From: Agrococcus baldri
GTDB lineage: Bacteria > Actinomycetota > Actinomycetes > Actinomycetales > Microbacteriaceae
Assembly: GCA_900114805.1 (NCBI GenBank)
Contig: FOZN01000002.1
Span: 434,001-498,000, forward strand
Reading direction: 5' to 3'
DNA length: 64,000 nt
How positions within the stretch are numbered: position 1 is the stretch's first letter; each line of letters starts with the position of its first letter. A program made the position numbers and the translations under genes. Positions 41,928-52,161 of the stretch are shown here, in pieces. A model generated the notes under the pieces. It was not told the DNA's origin. It saw nothing but the letters and a program-made list of their open reading frames with translations, and searched no databases.

Positions 41928-43868
41928 TCACCAGATCGTGACGCGCGCCTGAGGGTCGAGCCAGAGCTGGTCGCCCGGCTGCACGTCGAACGCCGCCACG
42001 AACGCGCCGAGGTTCTTCACCACCTGATTGGTGCGGTGCTCGTTCGGCGAGTGCGGGTCGATCGAGACCAGCCGCACGGCCTCCTCGGGGCGGATCGCCA
42101 GCTGCCAGGCATACGCCCACGACAGGAAGAAGCGCTGCGCGCCCGTGTAGCCGTCGATGACGGGCGGCTCCTCGCCGCCGAGGGAGTGCAGGTAGGCACG
42201 CCAGGCGATGCCGAGGCCGCCCAGGTCGCCGATGTTCTCGCCGATCGTGAGCGCGCCGTTGACCTTGTGGCCGGGCGCGGCGACGGGCTCGAGCGCGTCG
42301 TACTGCGCGATGAGCGAGCTCGTGCGCTCCTCGAAGGCCTTGCGGTCCGCATCCGTCCACCAGTCGAGCAGCCGGCCGTCGCCGTCGAACTTGGAGCCCT
42401 GGTCGTCGAAGCCGTGCCCGATCTCGTGCCCGATGACGGCACCGATCGCGCCGAAGTTCGACGCCGCATCTCGCCCGGCGTCGAAGAACGGCGGCTGCAG
42501 GATGGCGGCGGGGAAGACGATCTCGTTGAAGCCGGGGTTGTAGTAGGCGTTGACCGTCTGCGGGTTCATGAACCACTCGTCGCGGTCGATCGGCTTGCCG
42601 ATCTTCGCCAGCTCGCGGTCGTGCTCGAAGCGGGTCGCGGCCTGCACGTTGGTGACCAGGTCGTCGCCGATCTCGAGCGAGGCGTAGTCCTTCCACTTGA
42701 CCGGGAAGCCGATCTTGGGCGTGAACTTGCCGAGCTTGTCGTGCGCGCGCGCCTTGGTCTCGTCGCCCATCCAGTCGAGCTGCTCGATCGAGGCCCGGTA
42801 GGCCTCGACGAGGTGCTCGATGAGGTCGTCCATGGCCGCCTTGGCCTCCGGCGGGAAGTGCCGCTCGACGTAGATCTTGCCGACCGCGTCACCCAGCATG
42901 CCCTCGACCAGTGACACGCCCCGCTTCCAGCGCTCGCGCTGCTCGGGGGCGCCGGTGAGCACCGTGCCGTAGAAGGCGAACTGCTCGCGGGAGATCTCGG
43001 TGGTCAGGTAGCTGGCGTGGGTGCGCAGGATGCCCATGCGCAGCCACGACTTCCATTCGTCGAGGCGCTCCTCGACGAGCAGCCCGGCGAGGTCGGTGAA
43101 GAAGCTGGGCTGCCGCACGACGGCCTCGTCGTAGGTGCCCTCGGGCGCGTGGATCGCGCGCAGCCACGGCTGCAGGCGCGGGTGCTCGTCGGCGGGGCGC
43201 TGCAGGTTGTAGGTCTTCTCGTCGTCGCGGGTGGCGACGTTGTCCCAGTGGTGGCCGGCGAGCTCGGTCTCGAGCGCGAAGACGACCGCCGCCTCCGATT
43301 CGGCGTGCTCGGCACCCAGGTGGTCGAACATCGTCTGCAGGTGCGCCAGGTAGGCGGTGCGCACCTCGGCGAAGGCGTCCTCGCGGTAGTACGACTCGTC
43401 GGGCAGGCCGAGCCCGCCCTGGTTGAGGTGCAGCAGGTAGCGGCTCGGGTCGCCCGGGTCGGTGTCGACCCACTGGCCGGCGAACGAGGGGCCGCCGATC
43501 GACTCGAGCTCGCCCATGAGCGCCAGCAGCCCGTCGATGTCGGTGACCTCGTCGACGCGGCCGAGCAGCTCGCGGATCGGCTCGATGCCCTTGGCGTCGG
43601 CCGCCTCCTCGTCGACGAAGGATGCGTAGAGGTCGCCGACCTTGCGGGCGTCGGTGCCCGGCTCGGCATCCTGCATCTCGATGATGATCTCGCGCACGGC
43701 CTCCTCTGCCGCCTCGGCGAGCACCGCGAACGATCCCCAGCGCGCCTTGTCCGCGGGGATCTCGGTGCGCGCGAGCCAGTTCGAGTGCACGTGCTGGAAG
43801 AGGTCGTCCTGCGGGCGGATCTCGGCGTTGAAGTCGTCCACGGGCAGGCCGGAGGGCAGCGTCGTCAT
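41928..43868 (-). CDS. M13-family (neprilysin/PepO-like) zinc metallopeptidase
   Basis: 646 residues. The zinc motif HEIGHGFDDQG with the downstream GENIGDLGG (third ligand Glu) is complete, and NAYYNPGFNEIVFPAAIL is the M13 substrate-binding segment. There is no signal peptide, so it is a cytosolic oligopeptidase. GGGAGG precedes ATG 43868. TAGGCT seven bases from the ATG could also give a nearly leaderless mRNA. Divergent from the MATE transporter across a region with a large inverted repeat. Confidence 0.93.
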   Translation of the reverse strand: MTTLPSGLPVDDFNAEIRPQDDLFQHVHSNWLARTEIPADKARWGSFAVLAEAAEEAVREIIIEMQDAEPGTDARKVGDLYASFVDEEAADAKGIEPIRELLGRVDEVTDIDGLLALMGELESIGGPSFAGQWVDTDPGDPSRYLLHLNQGGLGLPDESYYREDAFAEVRTAYLAHLQTMFDHLGAEHAESEAAVVFALETELAGHHWDNVATRDDEKTYNLQRPADEHPRLQPWLRAIHAPEGTYDEAVVRQPSFFTDLAGLLVEERLDEWKSWLRMGILRTHASYLTTEISREQFAFYGTVLTGAPEQRERWKRGVSLVEGMLGDAVGKIYVERHFPPEAKAAMDDLIEHLVEAYRASIEQLDWMGDETKARAHDKLGKFTPKIGFPVKWKDYASLEIGDDLVTNVQAATRFEHDRELAKIGKPIDRDEWFMNPQTVNAYYNPGFNEIVFPAAILQPPFFDAGRDAASNFGAIGAVIGHEIGHGFDDQGSKFDGDGRLLDWWTDADRKAFEERTSSLIAQYDALEPVAAPGHKVNGALTIGENIGDLGGLGIAWRAYLHSLGGEEPPVIDGYTGAQRFFLSWAYAWQLAIRPEEAVRLVSIDPHSPNEHRTNQVVKNLGAFVAAFDVQPGDQLWLDPQARVTIW

Positions 43869-43902
43869 GCCTCCCAGCCTACGGGCGCTGGACGCAGCCG
43901 AT

Positions 43903-43965
43903 CTCAACGTGCGAGGTGGCCGCTCGGCGCAGGGGGTGCGGCGAAGCACCACCTCGCACGTTGAG
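43903..43965. repeat. 17-bp perfect inverted repeat element
   Basis: CTCAACGTGCGAGGTGG (43903-43919) and its exact complement (43949-43965) enclose 29 bases. A second hairpin GGTGC-GGCGAA-GCACC (43935-43950) overlaps the right arm, so two folds compete. It is located in the divergent M13/MATE intergenic region. It could be a dispersed palindromic element or a regulator site; no second copy is seen in this window. Confidence 0.75.
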
Positions 43966-43990
43966 CACGATGCGTCGGTAGCGTGGGGCG

Positions 43991-45307
43991 GTGCGAGTGC
44001 GACCGGATGCGCGGGATCGGGAGATCCTGCGGCTCGCGGTCCCCGCGCTCGGCGCGCTGATCGCCGAGCCCGCCTTCCTGCTCGTCGACACCGCCATGGT
44101 CGGGCACCTGGGCGCCGAGCAGCTCGCCGGCGTCGGCATCGGCGTCGCCGTGCTCTCGACCGCCGTCGGGCTGCTGATCTTCCTCGCCTACGGCACCACC
44201 CCGGCGGTCGCCCGGCTGCTCGGCGCCGGAGACCGGCCCGCCGCCATCCGGGCGGGCATCGACGGCATCTGGCTGGCGATCGTCGCCGGGGCGGTGCTCG
44301 TGCTGGCCACCCCGCTCGCGCACCCGATCGTCGCGGTCTTCGGCGCCGCATCCGCCGTCACCGAGCACGCGGCGGTCTACCTGGGCATCTCGATCCTGGG
44401 GCTGCCGGCGATGCTCGTCGTGCTCGCCGCCACCGGGCTGATGCGCGGGCTGCAGGACACCAGGACGCCGCTGGTGGTCGCCACCGTCGGCTTCGCGGCC
44501 AACGCGGCGCTCAACGCGGTGCTCATCTACGGCCTCGGCCTCGGCGTCGCGGGCTCGGCCCTCGGCACCGTGATCGCGCAATGGGGGATGGCGGCGTTCT
44601 TCCTGTGGTTCGCGGTGCGCGAGGCGCGGCGCGCGGGCGTGCCGCTGGCGATCCACTGGGGCGACCTCGGCCGCACCGCATCGACCGGCGGCTGGCTGTT
44701 CGTGCGCACGCTCTCGCTGCGCATCGCCCTGCTGGCGACCACCGCGGTCGCGACCCAGGCAGGCACCACGACGCTCGCCTCGACGCAGATCGCCTTCACG
44801 CTCTTCTCCACCCTCGCCTTCGCGCTCGACGCGCTCGCGATCGCCGGGCAGGCGATGCTCGGCAAGTCGCTCGGATCGGGCGACGTCGCCGAGGCGCGCG
44901 CCGTGACTCGGCGGCTGCAGCTGTGGGGCGTGGGGTTCGGATGCGTCGTCGGTGCCCTGCTGCTGTCGGTCGCGTGGGTGCTCGGCGGGGTCTTCACCGC
45001 TGACGCGAGCGTGCTCGAGGCGCTGCCGATCGCGCTCGTGCTGCTCGCGCTGGCGCAGCCGATCGCCGGCTACGTGTTCGTGCTCGACGGCGTGCTGATC
45101 GGCGCCGGCGACGTGCGCTACCTCGCGTGGACGGGCGTCGTGAACCTCGCCGTCTACCTGCCGCTGCTGCTGCTCGCGCTGCTGCCTGGCTGGGACGCGC
45201 TCGCGGTCATCTGGGGCGCCTTCTCCTTCGGCTACCTGGGCGCCCGGGCGATCACCCTCGGGCTGCGCGCCCGCAGCGACGCGTGGATGCGCATCGGGCG
45301 GCACTGA
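43991..45307 (+). CDS. MATE-family multidrug/Na+ antiporter
   Basis: 438 residues with twelve membrane helices: PALGALIAEPAFLLVDTAMVGHLGAEQLAGVGI opens the first half and GLMRGLQDTRTPL is the conserved loop. It matches the DinF-like branch. It exports cationic or oxidised compounds with H+ or Na+. GTG at 43991; TAGCGT (43979-43984) ends six bases ahead, indicating a leaderless transcript. The -10 lies 14 bases beyond the 17-bp inverted repeat. Confidence 0.9.
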   Translation: MRVRPDARDREILRLAVPALGALIAEPAFLLVDTAMVGHLGAEQLAGVGIGVAVLSTAVGLLIFLAYGTTPAVARLLGAGDRPAAIRAGIDGIWLAIVAGAVLVLATPLAHPIVAVFGAASAVTEHAAVYLGISILGLPAMLVVLAATGLMRGLQDTRTPLVVATVGFAANAALNAVLIYGLGLGVAGSALGTVIAQWGMAAFFLWFAVREARRAGVPLAIHWGDLGRTASTGGWLFVRTLSLRIALLATTAVATQAGTTTLASTQIAFTLFSTLAFALDALAIAGQAMLGKSLGSGDVAEARAVTRRLQLWGVGFGCVVGALLLSVAWVLGGVFTADASVLEALPIALVLLALAQPIAGYVFVLDGVLIGAGDVRYLAWTGVVNLAVYLPLLLLALLPGWDALAVIWGAFSFGYLGARAITLGLRARSDAWMRIGRH

Positions 45308-45338
45308 GCGGCGCTCCGAGCCAGTCGCACCCCTGGGC

Positions 45339-45358
45339 CGGCCACCGCGGCGTGGCCG
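45339..45358. terminator. Bidirectional terminator hairpin
   Basis: CGGCCAC (45339-45345) pairs with GTGGCCG (45352-45358) around a six-base loop. It stands between the convergent MATE and SDR genes. Confidence 0.55.
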
Positions 45359-45360
45359 CC

Positions 45361-46248
45361 TCAGGCGGTGGGCACCGTCGATGGTGGGGACCAACGCATC
45401 GTCTCCGGGGTGATCGGGCGCGTCACCAGCCACGACGGGGCCTCCGCGTCGGCGCCATCGGCTGGCTGGGAGACGTTCATGGCGATCCCGAGCGTCAGCC
45501 GTCGCGCAAGGTCCGGCCGGAACGGGGTCAAGCACGACGCGATGATCCGGGCGGCGGCCACGGGCAAGTGGCGCGGGGAGCCGTGCCACGAGTTCGCGAC
45601 CTGCACCATCTCGGCGAGCTGCGAGGCACTGAGCCCGGCGGGGCCGCACACCTCCAGGATGCGCCCGCGCAGCGCATCATCCGTCGCGGCCCGGGCGACG
45701 ACGCCGGCGACGTCCCGCACGTCGACGAAGCGGTGGATCGCCTCCCCCCGCCCGATCAGGCTCGGGCGGCCGGAGCCGCCGGCGGAGAGGGTGAGGATCA
45801 TGGCCCAGGTCTGCGCGAACGACGCAGACCGCACGATCGTCCACGGCACGCCGCTCGCTGTGACGATCTGCTCGGCGGCCCACTTCGTGCGCGCGAGCGG
45901 CTGCCGTGCATCGGGGGCGGCGCCGACGGCGGACACGAGCACGATGCTGCACGCATGGCGCGTCGCCGCGGCGACCACCGCCCGCGCGCCCAGCACGTCG
46001 ACGGTTTCGAGCCCGTCGCGCTCCCTGCTCTCCACCCCGTGCGAGGCGAGCACGATGCACGAGGCGCCGGCGGCGGCAGCCACCACGGCGTCGGAGTCCC
46101 TGACGTCGCCGTCGATGCGTTCCACCGGCGCGAGCGCGGGTTCTGCCGCCGTCGCGTGCCGCGCGAAGACCCGCAGCGCATGCCCGTCTGCGAGCGCGTC
46201 GACGACGAGGCGGCCGAGGCGCCCGGTCCCGCCCACGACGAGGATCAT
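45361..46248 (-). CDS. NmrA/SDR-like NAD(P)-binding oxidoreductase
   Basis: 295 residues. The N-terminal Rossmann motif is VVGGTGRLGRLVVDAL, then RVFARHATA and RTKWAAEQIVTASGVPWTIVRSASF, typical of atypical SDRs of the NmrA/SDR_a5 type. It lacks the classical YxxxK active site, so it may be a sensor or a reductase. ATGA overlap with the SnoaL-like gene; the pair is divergent from a TetR regulator, the likely control. Confidence 0.82.
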   Translation of the reverse strand: MILVVGGTGRLGRLVVDALADGHALRVFARHATAAEPALAPVERIDGDVRDSDAVVAAAAGASCIVLASHGVESRERDGLETVDVLGARAVVAAATRHACSIVLVSAVGAAPDARQPLARTKWAAEQIVTASGVPWTIVRSASFAQTWAMILTLSAGGSGRPSLIGRGEAIHRFVDVRDVAGVVARAATDDALRGRILEVCGPAGLSASQLAEMVQVANSWHGSPRHLPVAAARIIASCLTPFRPDLARRLTLGIAMNVSQPADGADAEAPSWLVTRPITPETMRWSPPSTVPTA

Positions 46249-46682
46249 CGTCCCGGCTCCGCCGTGAGCGCATGCAGCGCGGCGTTCGCATCGAGCCCGT
46301 CGCGGACGACGGGCTCGAGGTAGAAGGTGCCCGCGGCGATGAGGCCGCCATCGACGCGGAAGATCATCACCCCGCGCAGGACCTGCTCTGTGCCGTCGGC
46401 CAGTCGGCCCCGGATGACGATCTCGGTCCAGACCGTGGAGCCGTCGGCCATCGAACGCCGCTCCTCGAGCTCGAGCCCGGCGATGAAGGCGAGCAGGTGC
46501 GACCAGTTGCGCCGCACCTGCTCGGCTCCTCGGAAGCTCCGCTCGGGGTGGACCGGGTTCTCGAGCACGTAGTCCTCCGCGAAGTGCGCGACGATCCCCT
46601 CCAGGTCATGCGCGGAGACGGCCCGGTGGAGGCTCCGCACGACCTCACCGGGATGCATCCGGCCCTCTCCTCGCTCGTCCAT
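46245..46682 (-). CDS. SnoaL/NTF2-like protein
   Basis: 145 residues: HPGEVVRSLHRAVSAHDLEGIVAHFAEDYVLENP is the opening of a SnoaL-like alpha+beta cone, with RGVMIFRVDGGLIAAGTFYLEPVV at the C-terminus. These are polyketide-cyclase-type or ligand-binding domains; substrate unknown. GAGGAGAGGC stands ahead of ATG 46682, and Met9 is an alternative start. First gene of a two-gene unit with the NmrA-like reductase. Confidence 0.75.
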   Translation of the reverse strand: MDERGEGRMHPGEVVRSLHRAVSAHDLEGIVAHFAEDYVLENPVHPERSFRGAEQVRRNWSHLLAFIAGLELEERRSMADGSTVWTEIVIRGRLADGTEQVLRGVMIFRVDGGLIAAGTFYLEPVVRDGLDANAALHALTAEPGR

Positions 46683-46720
46683 CGCTCTGCCTCTCCTCGT
46701 GCCGGCTCGAAATTTTTCGG

Positions 46721-46734
46721 TACAGTGTGGTGTA
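46721..46734. promoter_or_regulatory. Candidate TetR operator between snoaL-like and tetR genes
   Basis: TACA-N6-TGTA (46721-46734) lies midway between the divergent genes and overlaps the candidate rightward -10 (TATCTA, 46733-46738). Position and symmetry suit a TetR autoregulatory operator; sequence identity to known operators is not claimed. Confidence 0.4.
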
Positions 46735-46753
46735 TCTAATCTGGAGGATCCTC

Positions 46754-47395
46754 GTGCCTGAGCAGCCTGTCAAGAGGCGCTATGACGCGGCGCGTCGCCG
46801 TCGCGACGCCGCCGCACGGCGGGGCAGAGTCGTGGAGGTCGCGCGCACGCTCTTCACCTCCCAGGGCTTCTCGCGCACCACCGTCGCCGAGGTCGCGGCG
46901 TCGGCCGAGGTGTCCCCCGAGACGATCTACAAGGCATTCGGAGGCAAAGCCGGCCTGGTCCGCCACATCTGGGCGAGCGCACTCGCGGGCGCCGGCTCCG
47001 AGCACGCCGAGCGACGCGCCGATGCTGCGGCTGCGGCTGCCGCGAGCGGGACGGAGATCATCCAGGCATGGTTGCGCCTGGCACTCGAAGTCGCGCCCCG
47101 GGCGAGCGCAGTGCTCGCGCTCGTGCGATCCGCGGCCGAGGTCGACCCGGAAGCCGCGGCACTCCTGGACGAGATCGAACGCGGGCGCTCTGCGCGCATG
47201 CTGCACAACGCTCGGGCGCTCGCCGACACCGGGCACCTGCGGGCCGATCTGAGCGTCGAGGCGGCGCGGGATCTGCTGCTCGTCTTCTCCGGCGACATCT
47301 ACGACCGGCTGGTGCTGCGCGCTGGATGGGATGCGGAGGACTACGTCGCGACCATGACGCGCGTGATGGCAGCCGCGCTCATCCAGCCGGGGTAG
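46754..47395 (+). CDS. TetR-family transcriptional regulator
   Basis: 213 residues from GTG 46754. The N-terminal HTH is RRGRVVEVARTLFTSQGFSRTTVAEVAASAEVSPETIYKAFGGKAGLVRHIW, the classic TetR_N pattern; the C-terminal helices form the ligand domain. GGAGG lies about six bases upstream. It probably represses the divergent SnoaL-like/NmrA-like genes. Convergent with the ABC transporter genes. Confidence 0.88.
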   Translation: MPEQPVKRRYDAARRRRDAAARRGRVVEVARTLFTSQGFSRTTVAEVAASAEVSPETIYKAFGGKAGLVRHIWASALAGAGSEHAERRADAAAAAAASGTEIIQAWLRLALEVAPRASAVLALVRSAAEVDPEAAALLDEIERGRSARMLHNARALADTGHLRADLSVEAARDLLLVFSGDIYDRLVLRAGWDAEDYVATMTRVMAAALIQPG

Positions 47396-47413
47396 TGGCG
47401 AACCGGCGCCGGC

Positions 47414-49051
47414 TCAGACGAGGGCGTCGCGGCGGCGGAAGCGCCATGCGGCGGCGGCCAGCAGCACGACCGCGATCGCGAGCAGCCACCAGGAGCCCGT
47501 CCAGTCGGGGTCGTCGGCGAGCGGGTTGGCGACCCAGTGGAAGGGGCTGAGGTTCTGGAGCCACTCCCACGACTCCCCCAGCAGCGGCGCGAAGTCGCCG
47601 ACCAGCAGGAGGCCGACGAGCAGCACCCAGCCGAGCCAGGCCACCGTCGACGGCAGGAAGGCGACGATCGCCGCCGCGGCGGCGAGGTAGATCGCCACCA
47701 GCGGCAGGTGCGTCGCAGCGATCGCGGCGAGCTGACCCCAGCGGTCGTCCCCATCCGCGGCGAGCGAGCCGGCGGCGACCAGCGTGAACGCCGCCAGCAC
47801 CGCGAGCGCGGTGAGCGCGCCGACCAGCAGGTGGCTGCCGAGCCAGCCGAGACGGCTGGCGGCGGTGGCGAGCACGATCTCGCCGTGCGCGACCTCCTCG
47901 TGACGCAGTCGCAGCACGCTCTGCATCGCAGCCGCGCAGGCGATGACTCCCACGATGCCCGCGAGCGCCGTCAGGAACATCGCCTCGGCGTCGCCGCCGC
48001 TCTCGGCACCGAGCCGCCCGACGATCGCGCGCAGCTGCTCGACGTCCTCGAGCGCCGACGCCACGACCGGCGCGAGCCTGCCGACGAGCACCCCCAGCAC
48101 CACCGCGACGAGCCCCCAGGCGAGCACCGAGCCGCGCAGCAGACGAGCGGTCAGCCCGAGGGGCGCGCCCGCGGGGCTCCAGCCGAGCAGGACGCTGCCG
48201 GTGCCGCGGCCGAAGCGCTCCGGCAGCAGTGATCCGCCCAGCTCGTGCCGCGACTCGAGCGCGACGACGAGCGCGAGCAGCACGAGCACCGCGGCGACGA
48301 ACAGCAGCAACGGGGTGGCGTCCGGCTCCCAGGGCGCGTCGGCGTAGGGGTGCGTCTGGGCGCCCCAGCCGATCGGCGAGAGCCAGACGGGCCAGGCCGC
48401 CTCGACCCGCGTGAGATCCGCGCTCGGCTCGCCCAGCGCATCCCCGATCCCGCGCACGAAGAACCACAGCCCCACCACGATCGCGGCGGCGCCGTTGGCC
48501 GCACGCGAGGTCGGGAAAATGCGGCCGGCCAGCAGCCCGACCAGCATGGCGACCGTGCCGACACCCGCGAGCGAAGCGGCCAGCAGCAGCGAGCCGACCG
48601 GCTCGAGCCCGAGCGGCAGCGAGACGGCGAGGATCGCCGCGCACAGGACCGCGAGCTGCACGGCGCCCGCGAGCAGCGTGGAGACCAGCGGCGCCCAGCG
48701 GCCGACGGCGGTGCCGCGCACCAGCTCGGCGCGGCCGGCGTCCTCGTCGCCGCGGGAGTGCCGCACGGCGAAGAACGTCATCATGAAGCCGGCCATCACG
48801 GCCAGGAAGGCATAGGTGGAGACGAACATCACGGCGCCGAGGCCGATGCCGGCGGGCGCGCCGCGCAGCAGCAGCAGGGCCGGCTGCGCCGACAACAAGG
48901 CCACCAGCGCGCGGCGGGCCTCCTCGTCGAAGGCCGCGCCGAGCCCGCCCAGCACCGCCGCCCACAGCCCCGCGATCGCCACCACCCACAGCAGCAGCAC
49001 GAGACGGTCGCGGCGCAGCGCCGCGAGCAGCAGCAGCCCGGTGCCGGTCAT
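47414..49051 (-). CDS. ABC transporter permease (exporter type)
   Basis: 545 residues with about twelve membrane helices in two similar halves. The N-terminal half has [24 protein letters not shown] and the [25 protein letters not shown] loop; the second has [32 protein letters not shown], the coupling-helix style of exporter permeases in actinobacteria (relatives of tetronasin/anibiamycin-type exporters). It starts seven bases after the ATPase gene ends. Substrate unknown. Confidence 0.82.
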   Translation of the reverse strand: MTGTGLLLLAALRRDRLVLLLWVVAIAGLWAAVLGGLGAAFDEEARRALVALLSAQPALLLLRGAPAGIGLGAVMFVSTYAFLAVMAGFMMTFFAVRHSRGDEDAGRAELVRGTAVGRWAPLVSTLLAGAVQLAVLCAAILAVSLPLGLEPVGSLLLAASLAGVGTVAMLVGLLAGRIFPTSRAANGAAAIVVGLWFFVRGIGDALGEPSADLTRVEAAWPVWLSPIGWGAQTHPYADAPWEPDATPLLLFVAAVLVLLALVVALESRHELGGSLLPERFGRGTGSVLLGWSPAGAPLGLTARLLRGSVLAWGLVAVVLGVLVGRLAPVVASALEDVEQLRAIVGRLGAESGGDAEAMFLTALAGIVGVIACAAAMQSVLRLRHEEVAHGEIVLATAASRLGWLGSHLLVGALTALAVLAAFTLVAAGSLAADGDDRWGQLAAIAATHLPLVAIYLAAAAAIVAFLPSTVAWLGWVLLVGLLLVGDFAPLLGESWEWLQNLSPFHWVANPLADDPDWTGSWWLLAIAVVLLAAAAWRFRRRDALV

Positions 49052-49058
49052 CGCCCGC

Positions 49059-50156
49059 TCACCGCTCGTGGCGACCGCGGTGCGGCGGCGAGGACGGGTC
49101 CGGCGACGCCGGCCACGGGGGCAGCTCGGGCGGCTCGGGCAGCAACCGCCCATCCGAGCCGATCGTGCCGGTCATCTCCTCCGGCTCGGGCTGCGCACCC
49201 GCGCGACCCGACGCATCCGCCCCCACGGCCTCGGCATGCTGCTCGCCCTTCGCACGCTCGCCCCGCGCGGTCTCGACCCGCCGCTCGTCGCCGTAGTGGC
49301 GCAGGAAGAGCTCCTCGAGGCTGGGCGGCGAGAGCGTGACCGCCTGCGCCTCGCGCTCGCCGAGCCAGCGCAGCACGGCGGGCACATGCTCGCCCGCGAC
49401 CGAGCCGCGCACGTGCTCGCCGACCACCTGCACGTCGGTCAGCGGCAGCCCCTCGGGCTCCGGCCCGCGATAGGCGACGACGGTGTGCTGCAGGTGCCGC
49501 AGCTCGTCGAGCGTGCCCGTCTCGACGATGCGGCCGTCGCGGATGATCGAGACCGTCGAGCAGAGCCGCTCGACCTCGCTCAGGATGTGGCTCGAGAGCA
49601 GCACCGTCGCGCCGCGCTCGGCGATGCGGCGGATTTCGGCCTGGAAGACGCTCTCCATCAGCGGGTCGAGGCCGCTGGTTGGCTCGTCGAGGATGTACAG
49701 GTCGGCCTCGCTCGCGAACGCGGCGATGAGCGCCACCTTCTGCCGGTTGCCCTTCGAGTAGGCCTTCGCCTTGCGGCGCGGGTCGAGGTCGAACGCGTCG
49801 ATGAGGCGTGCACGATCGGATGCGGGTGCCCCATGCCCGCGCAGCCGCGTGATCGTGTCGATCGCCTCGCCGCCGGTGAGCCCGGGCCAGAGGGTCACGT
49901 CACCGGGCACGTAGGCGATGCGGCGGTGGATGGCGACCGCGTCGCGCCAGGGATCCATACCCAGCACGCCCGCCTCGCCGCCGTTCGCGCGCAGCATGCC
50001 CAGCAGCACGCGGATGGTGGTCGACTTGCCGGCGCCGTTCGGCCCCAGGAAGCCGTGCACCTCGCCCGCCTGCACCACGAGATCGACACCGTCGAGCGCG
50101 CGCACCCTGCCGAATCGCTTCTCGAGGCCGCGGGCCTCGATGACCGTCTCCGCCAT
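49059..50156 (-). CDS. ABC transporter ATP-binding protein
   Basis: 365 residues. Walker [11 protein letters not shown], a Q-loop replaced by [10 protein letters not shown], signature [15 protein letters not shown] (a variant of LSGGQ), Walker [14 protein letters not shown] and H-loop SSHILSEV. The C-terminal 120 residues include a DrrA-type extension, then a Pro-rich tail rich in Glu, Ser and Arg. It powers the downstream permease. TAGCGT ends seven bases before ATG 50156; divergent from the MFS gene. Confidence 0.9.
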   Translation of the reverse strand: MAETVIEARGLEKRFGRVRALDGVDLVVQAGEVHGFLGPNGAGKSTTIRVLLGMLRANGGEAGVLGMDPWRDAVAIHRRIAYVPGDVTLWPGLTGGEAIDTITRLRGHGAPASDRARLIDAFDLDPRRKAKAYSKGNRQKVALIAAFASEADLYILDEPTSGLDPLMESVFQAEIRRIAERGATVLLSSHILSEVERLCSTVSIIRDGRIVETGTLDELRHLQHTVVAYRGPEPEGLPLTDVQVVGEHVRGSVAGEHVPAVLRWLGEREAQAVTLSPPSLEELFLRHYGDERRVETARGERAKGEQHAEAVGADASGRAGAQPEPEEMTGTIGSDGRLLPEPPELPPWPASPDPSSPPHRGRHER

Positions 50157-50223
50157 GGCGCCGACGCTACTCCTCGCGTGCTCGCGAGTGGGCGAGTCGT
50201 CTGCGGCACGGCAGAATGGACCG

Positions 50224-51411
50224 GTGCCCTCACCCACCGCCTGGCGGAACGCCGTCTTCGCGACCTTCTTCGCGATGGGCTTCGGCTTCGCCAGCTGGAT
50301 GGCCCGTGTGCCCCACGTGCGCGATCGGCTCGACGTCTCGACGGGCGAGATGGGGCTGATCCTGCTGGGCATCTCGCTCGGCTCGGTGACGGGCCTGCTG
50401 CTGGCGAGCCACATCATCCATGCGCTCGGCACCCGGCTGGTGGCCTCCTGCGGCATGGTGGTCGTCTCGCTCGGCCTGGCGATCGCCGGCTGGGCTGTCG
50501 ACGCCGGCGTCATCTGGCTGGTGATCGGCGGCTTCATCCTGGGCGGCAGCGTCACCGGCATGACCGACGTCGCCATGAACATCTCGGGCGCCGCCAACGA
50601 GCGCGCGATGGGCAAGCCGATCATGCCGATCTTCCACGCCTTCTTCTCGCTCGGCACCGTCGCCGGCGCCGGCATCGGCGGCCTGTGCGAGCTGCTCGGC
50701 ATCGGGCTGGGCTGGCAGGCCACCGGCATCGCGGTCGCCACGACCGGCCTCGGCCTAGTGGTCTACCGCCGCCTGCCGGAGGACGTGCAGGAGGAGGACC
50801 ACGAGCCGGTGACGCTCCGGGAGCGCCTAGCCGTCTGGAAGGACCCGCGCACGATCATGCTGGGCCTGCTGGTGCTGGGCATGTCGCTCACCGAAGGCAG
50901 CGCGAACGACTGGCTGGCGCTCACCATGGTCGACGGCCACGGCTTCTCGAACGAGGGCGGCGCGTTCATGCTCGCCCTGTTCCTCACCGCCATGACGGGC
51001 GGCCGGTTGCTGGGCGTGAAGCTGCTGGAGCGCTTCGGCCGCGTGCCGGTGCTGCGCGTCACCGCCGCCACCGCCGCGATCGGCCTGCTGCTGGTGATCT
51101 TCGCCGAACCCACGCCGCTCGTGATCGCCGGCGTCGTGCTCTGGGGCGTCGGCGCGAGCCTCGGCTTCCCCGTCGGCATGAGCGCCGCATCCGACGAGCC
51201 GCGCCTGGCAGCCGCGCGCGTCGGCACTGTCTCAGCGATCGGCTACATCGCCTTCCTCGCCGGGCCGCCGCTGCTGGGCCTGCTCGGCGACCTGGTCGGC
51301 ATGCGCATGGCGCTGCTGGTGGTGCTCGTGTTCGTGCTGCTCTCACTGCTCACCAGCCACGTCGCGCGCGAGCGCGGCACCGCCACATCCCCCATCAGGA
51401 AGGTCGCATGA
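50224..51411 (+). CDS. MFS transporter (YbjJ-like)
   Basis: 395 residues, twelve membrane helices: [38 protein letters not shown] is typical of the YbjJ-like MFS branch, [20 protein letters not shown] follows, and the motif in the central loop is [23 protein letters not shown]. Substrate unknown. GTG 50224 with CAGAAT ending six bases upstream, probably leaderless. Its stop overlaps the nucS start (ATGA, 51408-51411), so nucS translation is coupled to it. Confidence 0.85.
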   Translation: MPSPTAWRNAVFATFFAMGFGFASWMARVPHVRDRLDVSTGEMGLILLGISLGSVTGLLLASHIIHALGTRLVASCGMVVVSLGLAIAGWAVDAGVIWLVIGGFILGGSVTGMTDVAMNISGAANERAMGKPIMPIFHAFFSLGTVAGAGIGGLCELLGIGLGWQATGIAVATTGLGLVVYRRLPEDVQEEDHEPVTLRERLAVWKDPRTIMLGLLVLGMSLTEGSANDWLALTMVDGHGFSNEGGAFMLALFLTAMTGGRLLGVKLLERFGRVPVLRVTAATAAIGLLLVIFAEPTPLVIAGVVLWGVGASLGFPVGMSAASDEPRLAAARVGTVSAIGYIAFLAGPPLLGLLGDLVGMRMALLVVLVFVLLSLLTSHVARERGTATSPIRKVA

Positions 51412-52103
51412 GGATCGTCGTCGCCCGCTGCTCCGTCGACTACGCGGGGCGCCTCTCGGCGCACCTGCCGCTCGCGCCGCGCGTGCTGATGCTGAAGGCC
51501 GACGGGTCGATCCTGGTGCACAGCGACGGCGGCTCGTACAAGCCGCTCAACTGGATGAGCCCGCCCGCGGTGCTCGCCGCATCCGCACCCGATCAGGACC
51601 AGGCGGATGCGGGGGTCACCGAGATCTGGACGGTCACCCACCGGAAGACGGGTGACTCGCTCATCGTCTCGGTGCACGAGATCCTCTCGGACACCTCGCA
51701 CGAGCTCGGCGTCGACCCGGGGCTCGTGAAGGACGGCGTCGAGGCGCACCTGCAGGTGCTGCTCGCCGAGCAGATCGACCGGCTCGGCGACGGCTACGAG
51801 CTGTGGCGGCGGGAGTACATGACCCCGATCGGGCCGGTCGACATCCTCGCGCGCGACGAGGCGGGGGCGACCGTCGCCGTGGAGATCAAGCGGCGCGGCG
51901 AGATCGACGGCGTCGAGCAGCTCACCCGCTACCTCGAGCTGCTCAACCGCGACCCGCGCATCGCGCCGGTGACGGGCGTGTTCGCGGCGCAGGAGATCAA
52001 GCCGCAGGCGCGCACGCTCGCCGAAGATCGCGGCATCCGCTGCGTGGTGCTCGACTACGACGACATGCGCGGCATCGACTCGGGGCACGCGCGGCTGTTC
52101 TGA
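51408..52103 (+). CDS. nucS: Endonuclease NucS (non-canonical mismatch repair)
   Basis: 231 residues. The N-terminal dimerisation half opens [21 protein letters not shown]. The C-terminal RecB-like nuclease has [20 protein letters not shown] (Asp, Glu and Lys of PD-(D/E)xK) and [10 protein letters not shown]. In actinobacteria, which lack MutS/MutL, NucS cuts mismatched DNA and lowers mutation rate. Full length. ATGA overlap with the MFS gene; no promoter of its own is obvious. Confidence 0.96.
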   Translation: MRIVVARCSVDYAGRLSAHLPLAPRVLMLKADGSILVHSDGGSYKPLNWMSPPAVLAASAPDQDQADAGVTEIWTVTHRKTGDSLIVSVHEILSDTSHELGVDPGLVKDGVEAHLQVLLAEQIDRLGDGYELWRREYMTPIGPVDILARDEAGATVAVEIKRRGEIDGVEQLTRYLELLNRDPRIAPVTGVFAAQEIKPQARTLAEDRGIRCVVLDYDDMRGIDSGHARLF

Positions 52104-52161
52104 GCCTGCGGCGCAGCTGCCTCCGTGCGGCCCACTGCGTCGTGCCGGTCGACCGGCGGGA

